A stretch of 64,000 nucleotides of DNA from positions 1 to 64,000 of the forward strand of contig JAXLSX010000004.1 of assembly GCA_046330285.1 (NCBI GenBank), read 5' to 3'. Positions 40,085 through 49,469 of this stretch are shown piece after piece. This stretch comes from RHKX01 sp046330285. Lineage in GTDB: Bacteria > Actinomycetota > Thermoleophilia > Solirubrobacterales > 70-9. The translations under genes were made by a program, and so were the position numbers. The notes beneath the pieces were generated by a model. That model was not told the origin of the DNA and searched no databases. It saw nothing but the letters and a program-made list of their open reading frames with translations. Each line of letters begins with the position of its first letter. Position 1 is the stretch's first letter.

Positions 40085-41307
40085 CCGCCGGCCTCGGCCA
40101 CGTATGCGTACACCGGGCCGTGCGGGCATTGCCAATCGCTCGCCCACAACACCCGTGAGCCGTCGCGGCTCGGGACCGCGTGCGGCTCCCGGACATAGGC
40201 GGAGCGGTTCGAGCGGAACTCGTGGCCGAACCGCTCGACCGTCCCCGAGCCGTCGAGGCTGACCGCGAGCAGCGAATCGCGGTTCGCCAGCCGCGGCGCG
40301 CCACGATCCGCGAACTCGCTGACGTAGACCCAGCCGGGCCGCTCGACGTTGCGGCAGGAGATGTGGATGGGGTAGCCCATCCGGTCCGCCGGCAGCAACC
40401 GCGTCCGGGTTCCGTCCTCGAGGTCGGCTGAGACGAGCGCCGAGCTGCCGTCGGCCTGGGCGACGACGACCTCGTTCCCGCCGGCCTCGACGCAGGAGTC
40501 GTAGTGGCTGCCGCCATTCGCCGACAGCGGGACCGGGTCGCCGAGCGAGCGGTCGTAGGAGACGATGCCTCGCCGGCCCCCGCGGCCCCGGCGGTTGAAC
40601 TCGACGAGCACCCGCTCGCCGCTCTGCGACATTGCGACATTGTTGATCGTCGCGTCGCCGTCGCCGCTGGTTGCCTGCTCGAACCGCCGCTTCGCGACGA
40701 CCTCGCCGGCCACCGTGTCGTAGACGAGGACGTCGAGCGCCGAGCCCCTCGTCCCCAGCAGCGCCGCGAAGCGGTCGTCGTTGCTGAGGTTTCCCTCGCC
40801 GTTACCGAGTTCGACGCGGTCGTAGCCGCGGAAGCGGTGCAGGACCGCGCTGCGATGATCGGCGACCGCGTCCCACGCGATCAGCTTCGTCCGGCCCGAC
40901 ATCCCGATCATGTGGCCGGGGTCGGTGTTCATCCAGATCGCCTCGGAGGGCTGGTGGACCTCGCCGACCAGCTCGAGCGTCTCCCCGTCGAGGAGCGGCG
41001 CCGGGTAGTGGTAGTCGAGCATCAGCAGGCTGCCGTCGGCGTTCCACGGCTGGTTCTTGGCATAGGCGTGGCGGATCGACGTCGCCCGCGGCTGATCGAA
41101 CGTCCGCCGGTCGGAGATCCTCGTGATCGTGGTGCCGAGGGACGGATCGGTGATCGGATCGAGGTAACCGGGGCGCTCGACGCCCTTCGGCGTCGGGACC
41201 GTGACCAGCGGACCGTCGGGCGGATAGGAGGGAGCCGCGCCGGCGGCTCCCGGAGCGATTGCGATCGCCGCCGTCGCGATCGCCGCCGTCAGAGCTCCTC
41301 GGGCCAT
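40081..41307 (-). CDS. Secreted beta-propeller protein
   Basis: 408 residues with a signal peptide (MARGALTAAIATAAIAIAPG, then AAGAAPS). The mature protein has repeated WD/TolB-like strands, e.g. GSLLMLDYHYPAPLLDGETLEL, FAALLGTRGSALDVLVYDT, SGERVLVEFNRRG and DGSRVLWASDW, with a conserved HYPAPLL/HISC pattern seen in oligogalacturonate-lyase-like propellers; I cannot assign an activity. ATG 41307 lies 6 nt after TACGCT. Convergent with P450, stop codons overlapping by 3 bases. Confidence 0.75.
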   Translation of the reverse strand: MARGALTAAIATAAIAIAPGAAGAAPSYPPDGPLVTVPTPKGVERPGYLDPITDPSLGTTITRISDRRTFDQPRATSIRHAYAKNQPWNADGSLLMLDYHYPAPLLDGETLELVGEVHQPSEAIWMNTDPGHMIGMSGRTKLIAWDAVADHRSAVLHRFRGYDRVELGNGEGNLSNDDRFAALLGTRGSALDVLVYDTVAGEVVAKRRFEQATSGDGDATINNVAMSQSGERVLVEFNRRGRGGRRGIVSYDRSLGDPVPLSANGGSHYDSCVEAGGNEVVVAQADGSSALVSADLEDGTRTRLLPADRMGYPIHISCRNVERPGWVYVSEFADRGAPRLANRDSLLAVSLDGSGTVERFGHEFRSNRSAYVREPHAVPSRDGSRVLWASDWQCPHGPVYAYVAEAGG

Positions 41308-41313
41308 TGCCGG

Positions 41314-41319
41314 AGCGTA
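41314..41319 (-). promoter_or_regulatory. -10 element of a leaderless promoter
   Basis: TACGCT on the minus strand ends 6 nt before ATG 41307. Confidence 0.4.
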
Positions 41320-41400
41320 GTCCGGGCCGGCCCGGTACTCACCGGCGGGCCGGGCCCGAACGATGATCCGGCGACGGTGCCGATACGTTTGCAGGAGGGA

Positions 41401-42294
41401 ATGGGGAAGCCCGAGACACTCACCTACGAGCGCGACGGACGGATCGCCCGCGTCACGCTGAACCGGCCCACGCGTGGCAACGGGATCACGCTGGCGATGC
41501 CGGCGGAGCTCGCGGCCGCCGTCGAGGAGGCGAACCTCGACCCGGCGGTCCACGTGATCGCCCTCGCCGGCAACGGCAACGGCTTCTGCGGCGGCTACGA
41601 CCTCGGCGCCGCCGAGACCTTCGGCGGCGGCCCCGGCGAGGCGGGCAGCGGCCGCCCCGACGACCCCGCCACCGTCGCGGCCAACCACGACCCGGGCCGG
41701 ACCTGGGATCCCGTCACCGACTTCCAGATGATGTCGCGGAATCTGCGCGGCTTCATGTCGCTGTTCCACTCCGACAAGCCGGTCATCTGCAAGGTCCACG
41801 GCTTCTGCGTCGCCGGTGGCACCGACATGGCGCTCTGCTCGGATCTGATCGTCGCCGAAGACCGGGTCAAGATCGGCTACCCGCCCGCCCGGGTCTGGGG
41901 CGTGCCGACGTCGATGCTCTGGGCGCACCGGATCGGCCTCGAGCGGGCGCGGCGGCTGCTGCTGACCGGCGACTCGATCGACGGCACGACGGCGGTCGAG
42001 TGGGGGCTGGCGTCCGAGGCGGCGCCGCTGCCCGAGCTCGACGGCGTCTTCGAGGCTCTGCTCGAGCGGGTCGCGCGGCTTCCTGTCAACCAGCTCGTCA
42101 TGCACAAGCTCGCCATCAACGCGCCGCTGCTGAGCCAGGGTCTCTACGGCAACCAGGTGATGAGCGTCTTCTTCGACGGTATCGCCCGGCACACGCCGGA
42201 GGGATACGAGTTCGCGCGTGAGGCGGCCGAGGACGGGTATAGGGAAGCGGTACGTCGCCGCGACGAGCCGTTCGGCGACCACGGACTCTCATGA
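41401..42294 (+). CDS. Crotonase-fold enoyl-CoA hydratase/isomerase family protein
   Basis: 297 residues. VTLNRPTRGNGIT and the oxyanion holes ALAGNGNGFCGGYDLG and VHGFCVAGGTDMALCSDLIVA are clear. Between the two holes there is an extra loop of about 40 residues (GGGPGEAGSGRPDDP...). At the place of the first hydratase Glu there is Trp/Gly (RVWGVPTSML), so a plain hydratase reaction is uncertain. GCAGGAGGGA precedes ATG 41401; a longer frame upstream is antisense to the propeller gene. Overlaps the methyltransferase gene by 4 nt. Confidence 0.88.
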   Translation: MGKPETLTYERDGRIARVTLNRPTRGNGITLAMPAELAAAVEEANLDPAVHVIALAGNGNGFCGGYDLGAAETFGGGPGEAGSGRPDDPATVAANHDPGRTWDPVTDFQMMSRNLRGFMSLFHSDKPVICKVHGFCVAGGTDMALCSDLIVAEDRVKIGYPPARVWGVPTSMLWAHRIGLERARRLLLTGDSIDGTTAVEWGLASEAAPLPELDGVFEALLERVARLPVNQLVMHKLAINAPLLSQGLYGNQVMSVFFDGIARHTPEGYEFAREAAEDGYREAVRRRDEPFGDHGLS

Positions 42295-43328
42295 ACCAGG
42301 TCGCCAGGGGCCCCGACATCCTCGACAACATCGCCGGGCTGAGCTCCGCCGCCTGGACGTACGCGAGTCTCTCCGCCTGCTTCGAGCTCGGGATCGCCGC
42401 CGAGATCGGCGCGCCCGTCACCGCCGCCGAGCTGGCGCGCCGGCTCGACCTCGAGGAGGACCTCGTCGAGGACCTGCTCGGCGTCCTCGTCGCGCTCGAA
42501 GCGGCCGAAGCCGACGGCGACCGTTTCGTCGCCACGCCCTCGTTCGAGACGTTCCGCGCCGGATCGCTCGGCCGCGTCACCCGCGCCGGAATCCGCAGCG
42601 ATCACCTCCAGACCGCGGAGGCGCTGCGCCGCGCCCGCGCCGGCGCGCTGCAGTCGGGCTGGGATCACCTCGATCCCGACGTCCTCGTCGCGCAGGGAGA
42701 GACGGCCGGACTTTTCCGGCTCTCCGCCGAGTACGTGCTGCCGTCGCTCGAAGGCCTCCGCGAGGCGCTCGAGCGTCCCGGGGCGCGGTTCCTCGACGTC
42801 GGCGCCGGCGTCGGCGTGATCAGCTCGGAGCTCTGCATGGTCTATCCGGAGGTTGTCGCCGAGTGCCTGGAGCCGAATCCGGCCGCTCGGCGCATCGGCC
42901 GCGACCGTGTCCGCAGCGCCGGTCTCGGCGCCCGCGTCTCGTTCCTCTCCCGCGGGGTCGAGGAACTCGACGCGATCCGCCGCTACGACCTCGCCGTCGT
43001 GCCGCAGCCGTTCCTTCCGCCCGACGCCTTCGCCGCCGGCCTGGCCCGGGTCGGCCGGGCGCTTCGCTCGGGCGGCTGGCTGTTGGTGCTCGCCGTCGAC
43101 GTTCCCGAGGCCGATCCGGTCTCGGCGGCCTCGAGCCGGGTCCGGGCGCGGCTCTGGGGAGGCGGAGCGATGAGCCCCGGCGAGCTGCTCGACTGCCTGG
43201 CGAGCTCCGGGTTCGAGTCGGCCCACGCCCATCCGCCCGTCGGCGGCTACCGGATGTTCGCGGCCCGGGTGCCGGAGCGAAGCCGGATCGAGCGGCCGCA
43301 GCCCGGCCGAATCGCCGCCTCGGCATGA
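42291..43328 (+). CDS. SAM-dependent methyltransferase with N-terminal winged-helix domain
   Basis: 345 residues. Residues 15-85 form the dimerisation/winged-helix part typical of small-molecule O-methyltransferases (LSSAAWTYASLSACFELGIAAEI, TAAELARRLDLEED). The SAM motif I is ARFLDVGAGVGVISSEL, then ECLEPNPAARRIGRDR. The C-terminal domain GALRSGGWLLVLAV-like segment follows. Substrate unknown; coupling with a crotonase (ATGA overlap) and a GST gene suggests a small catabolic or detoxifying unit. Confidence 0.87.
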   Translation: MNQVARGPDILDNIAGLSSAAWTYASLSACFELGIAAEIGAPVTAAELARRLDLEEDLVEDLLGVLVALEAAEADGDRFVATPSFETFRAGSLGRVTRAGIRSDHLQTAEALRRARAGALQSGWDHLDPDVLVAQGETAGLFRLSAEYVLPSLEGLREALERPGARFLDVGAGVGVISSELCMVYPEVVAECLEPNPAARRIGRDRVRSAGLGARVSFLSRGVEELDAIRRYDLAVVPQPFLPPDAFAAGLARVGRALRSGGWLLVLAVDVPEADPVSAASSRVRARLWGGGAMSPGELLDCLASSGFESAHAHPPVGGYRMFAARVPERSRIERPQPGRIAASA

Positions 43329-43338
43329 TGCCGGGGCG

Positions 43339-43938
43339 ATGATCAGGGTTCACCGGGTCCCCTTCTCGACCAACGTCGAACGGGTCGCTCTCGCGGCCGG
43401 TCACAAGGGCGTGGAGGTCGAGTGGGTCGACCACCCGGACGAGGACCGGTCGGCGGTCGTCGAGCTCAGCGGTCAGCGGCTCGTCCCCGTCGCCGAGTTT
43501 GGCACCGAGACCGTCCGCGGGTCGATGCGGATCGTCGAGCGGATCGAGGCCGAGCACCCGGAGCCGCCGCTCGTCCCGGCGGACCCCGCCGAGCGGGCCG
43601 CGGCGCAGATCACGATGGACTGGTTCGACCGCGTCTGGAAGGGCCCGCCGAACGCCCTCGACGGTCCCGAGCCGCCCGACGCCGAGGCCCTCCGGACCCG
43701 CTCGCGCCGCTGGACGGTCTGGCTCGTCGAGTTGCTCGGCGAGCGCGACTACTTCGGAGGCGACGACCTCGGCATCGTCGACGTCTGCGTCTTCCCGTTC
43801 CTCAAGTACGCCGTACTCGACCCCGAGCCCGGCGACGACCAGGCGTTCCACGCGATCCTCGCCGAGCTGCTGCGGGCCGACGCGCATCCCCATCTCGACG
43901 AGTGGGTGCGTCGGGTCGACGATCACCCCCGGGGGTAG
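43339..43938 (+). CDS. Glutathione S-transferase family protein
   Basis: 199 residues. N-terminal thioredoxin-like domain: IRVHRVPFSTNVERVALAAGHKG, with Ser in the catalytic position of the FST motif, followed by RLVPVAEFG and the substrate-site VRGSMRIVERI. C-terminal helical domain with DYFGGDDLGIVDVCVFPFLKY, a typical N-capping box. Actinobacteria make mycothiol or ergothioneine rather than glutathione, so the thiol used is open. It begins 10 nt after the methyltransferase stop. Confidence 0.87.
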   Translation: MIRVHRVPFSTNVERVALAAGHKGVEVEWVDHPDEDRSAVVELSGQRLVPVAEFGTETVRGSMRIVERIEAEHPEPPLVPADPAERAAAQITMDWFDRVWKGPPNALDGPEPPDAEALRTRSRRWTVWLVELLGERDYFGGDDLGIVDVCVFPFLKYAVLDPEPGDDQAFHAILAELLRADAHPHLDEWVRRVDDHPRG

Positions 43939-43951
43939 AGCGCGCGGTCGA

Positions 43952-43968
43952 GCAGCCCGGAGGGCTGC
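43952..43968. terminator. Bidirectional terminator hairpin
   Basis: GCAGCCC-GGA-GGGCTGC, a perfect 7-bp stem in the 49-nt gap between the convergent GST and pyruvate kinase genes. Confidence 0.65.
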
Positions 43969-43987
43969 GAGTCGCGCAGTTGTCCAG

Positions 43988-45418
43988 TTACCAAGGGACC
44001 CGGTGGATCTCGAACAGGTTCGTTCCCAGTTCCTGGTCGGGTAGGCCGGCCGTCACCGCGATCAGCTCGCCGGGCTTGGCGATTCCCTCGCGGCGGGTGA
44101 TCATCGCGCAGTCCGTGAGCAGGTCGCGCAACTCGCCCCACTGCTCGTGGAGGACGCAGCGGACGCCGAACAGCAGGTTCAGGCGACGGACCGTCTCGGG
44201 CCGCGGCGAGATCGCGAGGATCGGGACCTCGGGCCGGAACGCGGAGACGATCCGCGCCGTGCGACCGCTCTGGGTCGGGACGACGATCGCGGCGAGCCCG
44301 AGCCGGTAGGTCGACCCGACCGCACCCTGCGCGACCGCGGTCGAGACGTCCTCGCCGCCGATCTCGACGCGGTTCAGCAGCCAGTCGCCGTAGGGGAGGT
44401 CCTGCTCGGTTGCCCGGGCGACGCGGTCCATCGTCGCCACGGCCTCGACGGGGTGGTCGCCGATCGCGGTCTCCTCCGACAGCATCACGGCGTCCGTCCC
44501 GTCGTAGATCGCGTTGGCGACGTCGGTCACCTCGGCGCGCGTGGGGCGGTCACTGACCACCATCGAGGCGAGCATCTGCGTCGCCGTGATCACCGGCTTC
44601 GAGCGCCGGCCGGCGAGCCTGATCAGGTGCTTCTGGGTCGCCGGGACAGCCTCGATCGGAAGCTCGATCCCGAGGTCGCCGCGGGCGACCATGATTCCAC
44701 TCGTCGCCGCGTTGACGATCGCTTCGGCCTGCTCGGCCGCCTGCGGCTTCTCGATCTTCGCGATCAGGGGGATGTCGGAGTGGCGCTCGGCGAGTCGCTC
44801 GGTGACCGGCTCGAGATCCTCGGGCGAGCGCACGAACGAGACCGCGAGCAGGTCGATCTCGTGGTCGATCGCGAAATCGACCCAGCGGATGTCGGCGGCT
44901 CCGAGCGCTGGCATGGCCGAGCTGCTGCCGGGGAGGTTGACCCCCTGGTGGGAGGCCACGCGGCCGCCGGCCTCGACGACGCAGCGGATCTCGGCGGTCT
45001 CGACCTCGAGCGCGCGCAGCCTGACCCGTCCGTCGGCGAGGTAGATCGGATCGCCCTCGTCGACCGCGGTCGTGAGGCCGTCCCAGCCGACCGAGAGCAG
45101 CTCGGCCGATCCGATCTGACCGTCGTCGGTCGTCAGGGTGAGCTCGCGGCCCTCCTCGATCTGGATGAAGCCGTTCTCGACCTCGTCGAGGCGCAGCTTC
45201 GGCCCGGGCAGGTCGCCGAGGATCCCGACCCACTTGCCCATCAGCTCGCCCGCGGCGCGGATCCGCTCGACGTTCTCGGCGTGGCTGTCCTCGTCGCCGT
45301 GGGAGAAGTTCAGGCGGAAAACGTCGGCGCCGGCCGAGATCAGCCGCTCGAGGATCTTCGGCGAGCGCGATGAGGGGCCGACCGTCGCGACGATCTTGGT
45401 CCGCCGGTGGTCGGCCAT
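43988..45418 (-). CDS. pyk: Pyruvate kinase
   Basis: 476 residues. TKIVATVGPSSRSPKILERLI and FRLNFSHGD open the barrel; the catalytic region LIAKIEKPQAAEQAEAIVNAATSGIMVARGDLGIE and ITATQMLASMV are intact, and DAVMLSEETAIGDHP fits. The C-terminal regulatory domain is present. It makes pyruvate and ATP from phosphoenolpyruvate and ADP. In the Lys/Glu site that decides K+ dependence the sequence cannot be read with certainty. Start ATG overlaps the P-type ATPase stop by one base, so translation is coupled. Confidence 0.96.
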   Translation of the reverse strand: MADHRRTKIVATVGPSSRSPKILERLISAGADVFRLNFSHGDEDSHAENVERIRAAGELMGKWVGILGDLPGPKLRLDEVENGFIQIEEGRELTLTTDDGQIGSAELLSVGWDGLTTAVDEGDPIYLADGRVRLRALEVETAEIRCVVEAGGRVASHQGVNLPGSSSAMPALGAADIRWVDFAIDHEIDLLAVSFVRSPEDLEPVTERLAERHSDIPLIAKIEKPQAAEQAEAIVNAATSGIMVARGDLGIELPIEAVPATQKHLIRLAGRRSKPVITATQMLASMVVSDRPTRAEVTDVANAIYDGTDAVMLSEETAIGDHPVEAVATMDRVARATEQDLPYGDWLLNRVEIGGEDVSTAVAQGAVGSTYRLGLAAIVVPTQSGRTARIVSAFRPEVPILAISPRPETVRRLNLLFGVRCVLHEQWGELRDLLTDCAMITRREGIAKPGELIAVTAGLPDQELGTNLFEIHRVPW

Positions 45419-47838
45419 CAGGTCGCCTCCGGTTCGGCGTCAGGCTCCAGCTCGAGCCGCTGGATGTAGGGGAGGCGCCAGAGCGCGCTCGCGACGACGA
45501 GCCCGGTGGCCACCGAGAGCATGCAGACGAACCACTGCCCGGCCGAGAGCAGCTCGAGCTCGAAGAAGTTCCGCAGCGGCTCGAGCGCGAGGATCGCGGC
45601 GTAGAGCCCGCCGAGCGCGGTCACCATCGCGAGCATGTAGCTCTGGATCGCGATGTGCTCGCGACCGGGGCCGCGTTCGAGCAGCAGGATGAAGGCGAGG
45701 CCGAGCACGATCAGCGTCGTCGTCGCCGCGGTCCGGCCCTCGTTCAGGGTGCCGCCGAAGATCCCGTCGACGAGCGCGAACGACAGCAGCGAGCCGATCC
45801 CGATCCCGACTCCGGCGGGCACCGCGAACGCCGCGAGCGCCCGCAGCAGCCGCCCGCGGTAGAGCGGGCCCTCGCTCGGGGCCAGCGCCAGCACGAACGA
45901 CGGGATGCCGATCGTCAGCATCGCGGCGACCGTCAGCTGCCGCGGCAGGAACGGGAAGGTGAAGCCGATCAGCGCTGCGGCGACGATCAGGAATCCGGCG
46001 TAGACGGTCTTGGTCAGGTAGAGACGGCCGAGCCGGTGGATGTTGCGGGCGATCCGCCGGCCCTCGGCGACCGCGCGCGGCAGCATCGAGAACTGATCCC
46101 GGAGCAGGACGATGTCGGCGATGCCCTTGGTGATCTGGCTCCCCGAGCCCATCGCCACGGCAAGCCGGGCCTGCTTCAGGGCCGGCACGTCGTTGACCCC
46201 GTCGCCGATCATGGCCGTGAATCTTCCCGAGTCGGAGAGGGCGCCGACCAGGGCCTTCTTCTGATCGGGGGTGATCCTGCAGAAGATCGTGTTCTCCTCG
46301 GCGACCGCCGCGAGTTGCTTCGGATCCTCGGGCAGGGACGGTCCCTCGACGACGCCGGCGTCGCGATCGACGCCGAGCGCGTAGGCGACGGCGGTCACGG
46401 TCTGGCGGGCGTCGCCGGAGATCAGCTTCAGGTCGACCTCCTGCTCGCGCATGAACTCGATCGTCTCGGCGGCGTCCGGGCGCATGGTCTCCTCGAGGAC
46501 GACGAGGGCGCGCGGCTCGAGCGCTGGCGGGGGCTCGGCGCCGGGATCGGCGGGCAGGCCGCCGTGGGCCTCGCCGAAGGCGATGACGCGGCGCCCGCGC
46601 CCGGCCTCGTCGTCGAGTCGCGCCTGAAGATCCGCCGGCAGGGTCATCGCCCCCGTCCCGACGAGGACGTCGGGCGCGCCGACCACGTAACTGCGCGGAC
46701 GGCCCTCGCCGTTCAGGGTCAGCCCGCTCCACTTCCAGCGGGAGGAGAACGGGACCTCGGCGGTGACGCCGGCGGCGGGCTCGGGGAACGCCTCGGCGAT
46801 CGTCTCAAGGGTGCGGTTGCGCTCGCCGGCGGAGGCGGCGAAGCGGCCGAGCGCGCGCTCGGCGTTGCCGGTGCCCTCGGGATCGGCGCTGACCACGTCG
46901 ATCAGCTCGAGGTTGCCGTCGGTCAGCGTTCCGGTCTTGTCGACGCAGATCGTGTCGACGGCGGCCAGCGCCTCGGTCGCGCTCATCTGCTGGACGAGGG
47001 TCTCCATCCGGGCAAGGCGGACTGCGGCGACCGCGAGCGTGACGCTCATCAGCAGGACGAGGCCCTCGGGGATCAGCGTGATCAGTCCCGCCGTCGCGGT
47101 CTGCGCGGCCTCGGTGAAGTCGACGCCGCGAACGATGAAGCCGCCGAGCATCAGAATCGCCAGCGGGACGAGGACGATGGTCGTCGCCCAGAGGATCCGG
47201 TTGACCTCGAGCTGCAGTGGCGAGGGCGGGTGGCGGAACTCCTTGGCCTGGCCGGCGATCTTCTCCGCGTAGGAGTCCTCGCGGACCGCGTCGACCTCGT
47301 AGTGACCGGACCCGGAGACGGCGAACGCGCCCGAGAGCATCCGGTCGCCGCGCTGCTTGCGGATGCCGTCGGCCTCGCCGGTCAGCAGCGACTCGTCGAC
47401 CGTCAGCCCGCGCGAGTCGACGACCTCGCCGTCGGCGATCAGCTGGTCGCCGGGCTCGACCCGGATCACGTCGCCGGGGACGATCTCGTCCGCCCGCAGC
47501 TCGACGCCGTGGCCGTCGCGGATCACCTCGGCGTGCGGCGCGACCAGCAGCGCGAGATTGTCGAGCGTCTCCTTGGCCTTGATCTCCTGGCGGATGCCGA
47601 TCGCCGAGTTGACGATCGCGATCACGCCGAAGAGCGCGTCCGCCCACAGCCCCTGGCTGAGGACGAGGATGAAGAAGACGAGGATGATCCCGTTGAACAG
47701 CGTCAGCGTGTTCGCGAGCACGATCGAGCGCACCGACCGGCTCGAGTCCTCCTCGGCCGGTCCTAGTTTCCGCAGCCGCGCTGCGGCCTCCCCGTCGCTC
47801 AGTCCGAGGATCTCCGTTCTCGCCTCAGGGTCCGCCAT
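45418..47838 (-). CDS. P-type cation ATPase, CtpE-like
   Basis: 806 residues. Phosphorylated D300 in CVDKTGTLT; TGEADG in the actuator domain near 153-158; helix M4 reads TLIPEGLVLLMS (PEGL, the CtpE type, not CPC or PEGLP of sodium pumps); hinge AMIGDGVNDVPALKQA, then VAMGSGSQITKGIADIVLL. Ten helices in all, with a long C-terminal membrane part. No N-terminal metal-binding domain. Mycobacterial CtpE takes up calcium, so calcium is the best guess. ATG 47838; coupled to pyk. Confidence 0.92.
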   Translation of the reverse strand: MADPEARTEILGLSDGEAAARLRKLGPAEEDSSRSVRSIVLANTLTLFNGIILVFFILVLSQGLWADALFGVIAIVNSAIGIRQEIKAKETLDNLALLVAPHAEVIRDGHGVELRADEIVPGDVIRVEPGDQLIADGEVVDSRGLTVDESLLTGEADGIRKQRGDRMLSGAFAVSGSGHYEVDAVREDSYAEKIAGQAKEFRHPPSPLQLEVNRILWATTIVLVPLAILMLGGFIVRGVDFTEAAQTATAGLITLIPEGLVLLMSVTLAVAAVRLARMETLVQQMSATEALAAVDTICVDKTGTLTDGNLELIDVVSADPEGTGNAERALGRFAASAGERNRTLETIAEAFPEPAAGVTAEVPFSSRWKWSGLTLNGEGRPRSYVVGAPDVLVGTGAMTLPADLQARLDDEAGRGRRVIAFGEAHGGLPADPGAEPPPALEPRALVVLEETMRPDAAETIEFMREQEVDLKLISGDARQTVTAVAYALGVDRDAGVVEGPSLPEDPKQLAAVAEENTIFCRITPDQKKALVGALSDSGRFTAMIGDGVNDVPALKQARLAVAMGSGSQITKGIADIVLLRDQFSMLPRAVAEGRRIARNIHRLGRLYLTKTVYAGFLIVAAALIGFTFPFLPRQLTVAAMLTIGIPSFVLALAPSEGPLYRGRLLRALAAFAVPAGVGIGIGSLLSFALVDGIFGGTLNEGRTAATTTLIVLGLAFILLLERGPGREHIAIQSYMLAMVTALGGLYAAILALEPLRNFFELELLSAGQWFVCMLSVATGLVVASALWRLPYIQRLELEPDAEPEAT

Positions 47839-47880
47839 CCCCCACAGGATGAAGCAGCCGCCCGCGGCGGTGGCGCGAGG

Positions 47881-48279
47881 TCAGTCGATCCAGAATTCGT
47901 CTTCGGTGACGACCTCGGGCCCGAGGTCGTCGACCCGGACCGAGCAGAGGACGACCTCGGCCTCCGTCTCGCCATCGTTGTGGATCGAGCGCAGGGCCTG
48001 TGGAGCGATCCGCACCGCGGTTCCGGGACCGGCCTCGAAGACGTCGTCGCCGACCTTGAACGTGATCGTCCCGGCCGTCACCAGGTAGATCTCCTCCTGG
48101 GTGAGGTGGCGATGGCCGTAGCTGCCGCGGCCGCCGGTGCCGGGCGGCATCCGCCGCCAGGTGAGCGCGACCTGCTCGGCTCCGAGCGAATCGCCGTAGG
48201 AGAGCATCTCCCCGAAGCCCTCGTACGACGCCATGTAGTCGGTTGCGTCGCCGCGTCTGCTGATCGTGTAGTCGCTCAT
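47881..48279 (-). CDS. Cupin-domain protein
   Basis: 132 residues, one conserved beta-barrel: GSYGHRHLTQEEIYLVTAGTITFKVGDD carries the HxH...E metal motif, with the second motif in RIAPQALRSIHND. Probably binds a metal; sugar-isomerase or storage-type small cupins are alike, so function is open. ATG 48279 with GGAGGT upstream is chosen; an in-frame extension to 48366 lacks a ribosome site. Divergent from the LLM oxidoreductase gene. Confidence 0.87.
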   Translation of the reverse strand: MSDYTISRRGDATDYMASYEGFGEMLSYGDSLGAEQVALTWRRMPPGTGGRGSYGHRHLTQEEIYLVTAGTITFKVGDDVFEAGPGTAVRIAPQALRSIHNDGETEAEVVLCSVRVDDLGPEVVTEDEFWID

Positions 48280-48345
48280 CGCGTACCTCCGATCCCCTGT
48301 GGTCGAACCAAGATTGCACGAATCGCACGTCGGGGCCGTTCTCAA

Positions 48346-48351
48346 TAGGCT
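48346..48351 (+). promoter_or_regulatory. -10 element of a leaderless promoter
   Basis: TAGGCT ends 8 nt before ATG 48360, without a ribosome site; identical to the hexamer at 28343. Confidence 0.45.
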
Positions 48352-48359
48352 GCCCCGCC

Positions 48360-49427
48360 ATGGCACCGAAGCTTGGAATCAACCTGGGTTACTGGGGCAT
48401 CGGCCCGCAGGGCCAGGAGGCAGTCGATCTCGTCCGCACGGCCGAATCGAACGGGTTCGAGTCGGTCTGGGTGGCGGAGAGCTACGGCTCCGACGTCGTC
48501 TCGGTCCTGGCTTGGCTGGCGGCCCAGACCGAGAAGATCAAGCTCGGCGCCGCGATCATGCAGGTGCCGGCGCGGCCGCCCGCCGCCGCCGCGATGGCGG
48601 GCGCGACGATCGACATGCTTTCGGGCGGCCGGTTCATGTTCGGCTTCGGTCCATCCGGCCCGCAGGTGTCGGAGGGCTGGTACGGCGTTCCCTACGCGAA
48701 GCCGTGGGGCCGCACGCGCGAGTACATCGAGGTCGTCCGCGAGATCATCGCCCGGAGTGGCCCGCTCGAGCACCAGGGCGAGCACTACCAACTGCCGATG
48801 CCGGGCGGCACCGGCCAGGGCAAGGCCCTGAAGCTGAATTTCCACCCGCTGCGGAACGAGATTCCCGTCTTCGTCGGCGCGATCGGCCGCAAGTCGGTCG
48901 AGATGGCCGCCGAGGTCTGCGACGGCTGGATCCCGATCTTCTTCAGCCCCGACGCCTTCGAGGAGACGTGGGGCGAGCACCTCGCGGCCGGCTTCGAGAA
49001 GGGCGGGCGCCAGCGCTCCGACCTCGAGATCAGCCCGTCGATCCAGGTCGCGATCGACGGCGACCTCGAGGTGGCCAAGAACGTGGTCCGCACCGGCCTG
49101 CTGCTCTACCTCGGCGGCATGGGCAGCCGCGAGACGAACTTCTACGTCGACCTCGCCTGCCGTTTCGGCTTCGAGGAGGAAGCGTTGAACGTCCAGTCGC
49201 TGTTCCTCGACGGCAAGCGCGACGCGGCGTTCCAGGCGATCCCCGACGCGCTCGTCGACGCGACGTCGCTCGTGGGGACCGAGGCCGAGGTCACCGAGCG
49301 GATCGAGCGGTTCACCGCGGTCGGCATCGATCGGCTGATCTGCTCGCCCGTCCATCTCGACGCCGGCGAGCGCACGCACACGATCGAGCGGCTCGCGGCG
49401 ATCGTCGGCGCGCCTGCAACGGACTGA
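48360..49427 (+). CDS. LLM-class F420-dependent oxidoreductase
   Basis: 355-residue TIM barrel of the luciferase-like monooxygenase family, F420 branch. LGINLGYWGIGPQGQEAVDLV, ESVWVAESYGSDVVSVLAWLA, KIKLGAAIMQVPARPPAAAAM and DMLSGGRFMFGFGPSGPQVSEGWYGVPY are standard, the last with the phosphate-binding region. Members reduce or oxidise varied substrates with coenzyme F420, including tetrahydromethanopterin-type and secondary metabolites. Probably monocistronic and leaderless. Confidence 0.9.
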   Translation: MAPKLGINLGYWGIGPQGQEAVDLVRTAESNGFESVWVAESYGSDVVSVLAWLAAQTEKIKLGAAIMQVPARPPAAAAMAGATIDMLSGGRFMFGFGPSGPQVSEGWYGVPYAKPWGRTREYIEVVREIIARSGPLEHQGEHYQLPMPGGTGQGKALKLNFHPLRNEIPVFVGAIGRKSVEMAAEVCDGWIPIFFSPDAFEETWGEHLAAGFEKGGRQRSDLEISPSIQVAIDGDLEVAKNVVRTGLLLYLGGMGSRETNFYVDLACRFGFEEEALNVQSLFLDGKRDAAFQAIPDALVDATSLVGTEAEVTERIERFTAVGIDRLICSPVHLDAGERTHTIERLAAIVGAPATD

Positions 49428-49457
49428 CGTCGCTCGCCCGATGCTGGGCGCCGGGGG

Positions 49458-49463
49458 TATAAC
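49458..49463 (+). promoter_or_regulatory. -10 element of a leaderless promoter (Ser/Thr kinase)
   Basis: TATAAC, close to consensus, ends 6 nt before ATG 49470. Confidence 0.5.
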
Positions 49464-49469
49464 GAGTTC

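Noticed and set aside
45370..47766. Long plus-strand frame opposite the P-type ATPase
   Set aside because: Antisense shadow of an intact P-type ATPase; composition is Asp/Arg/Gly-rich without a fold signature.
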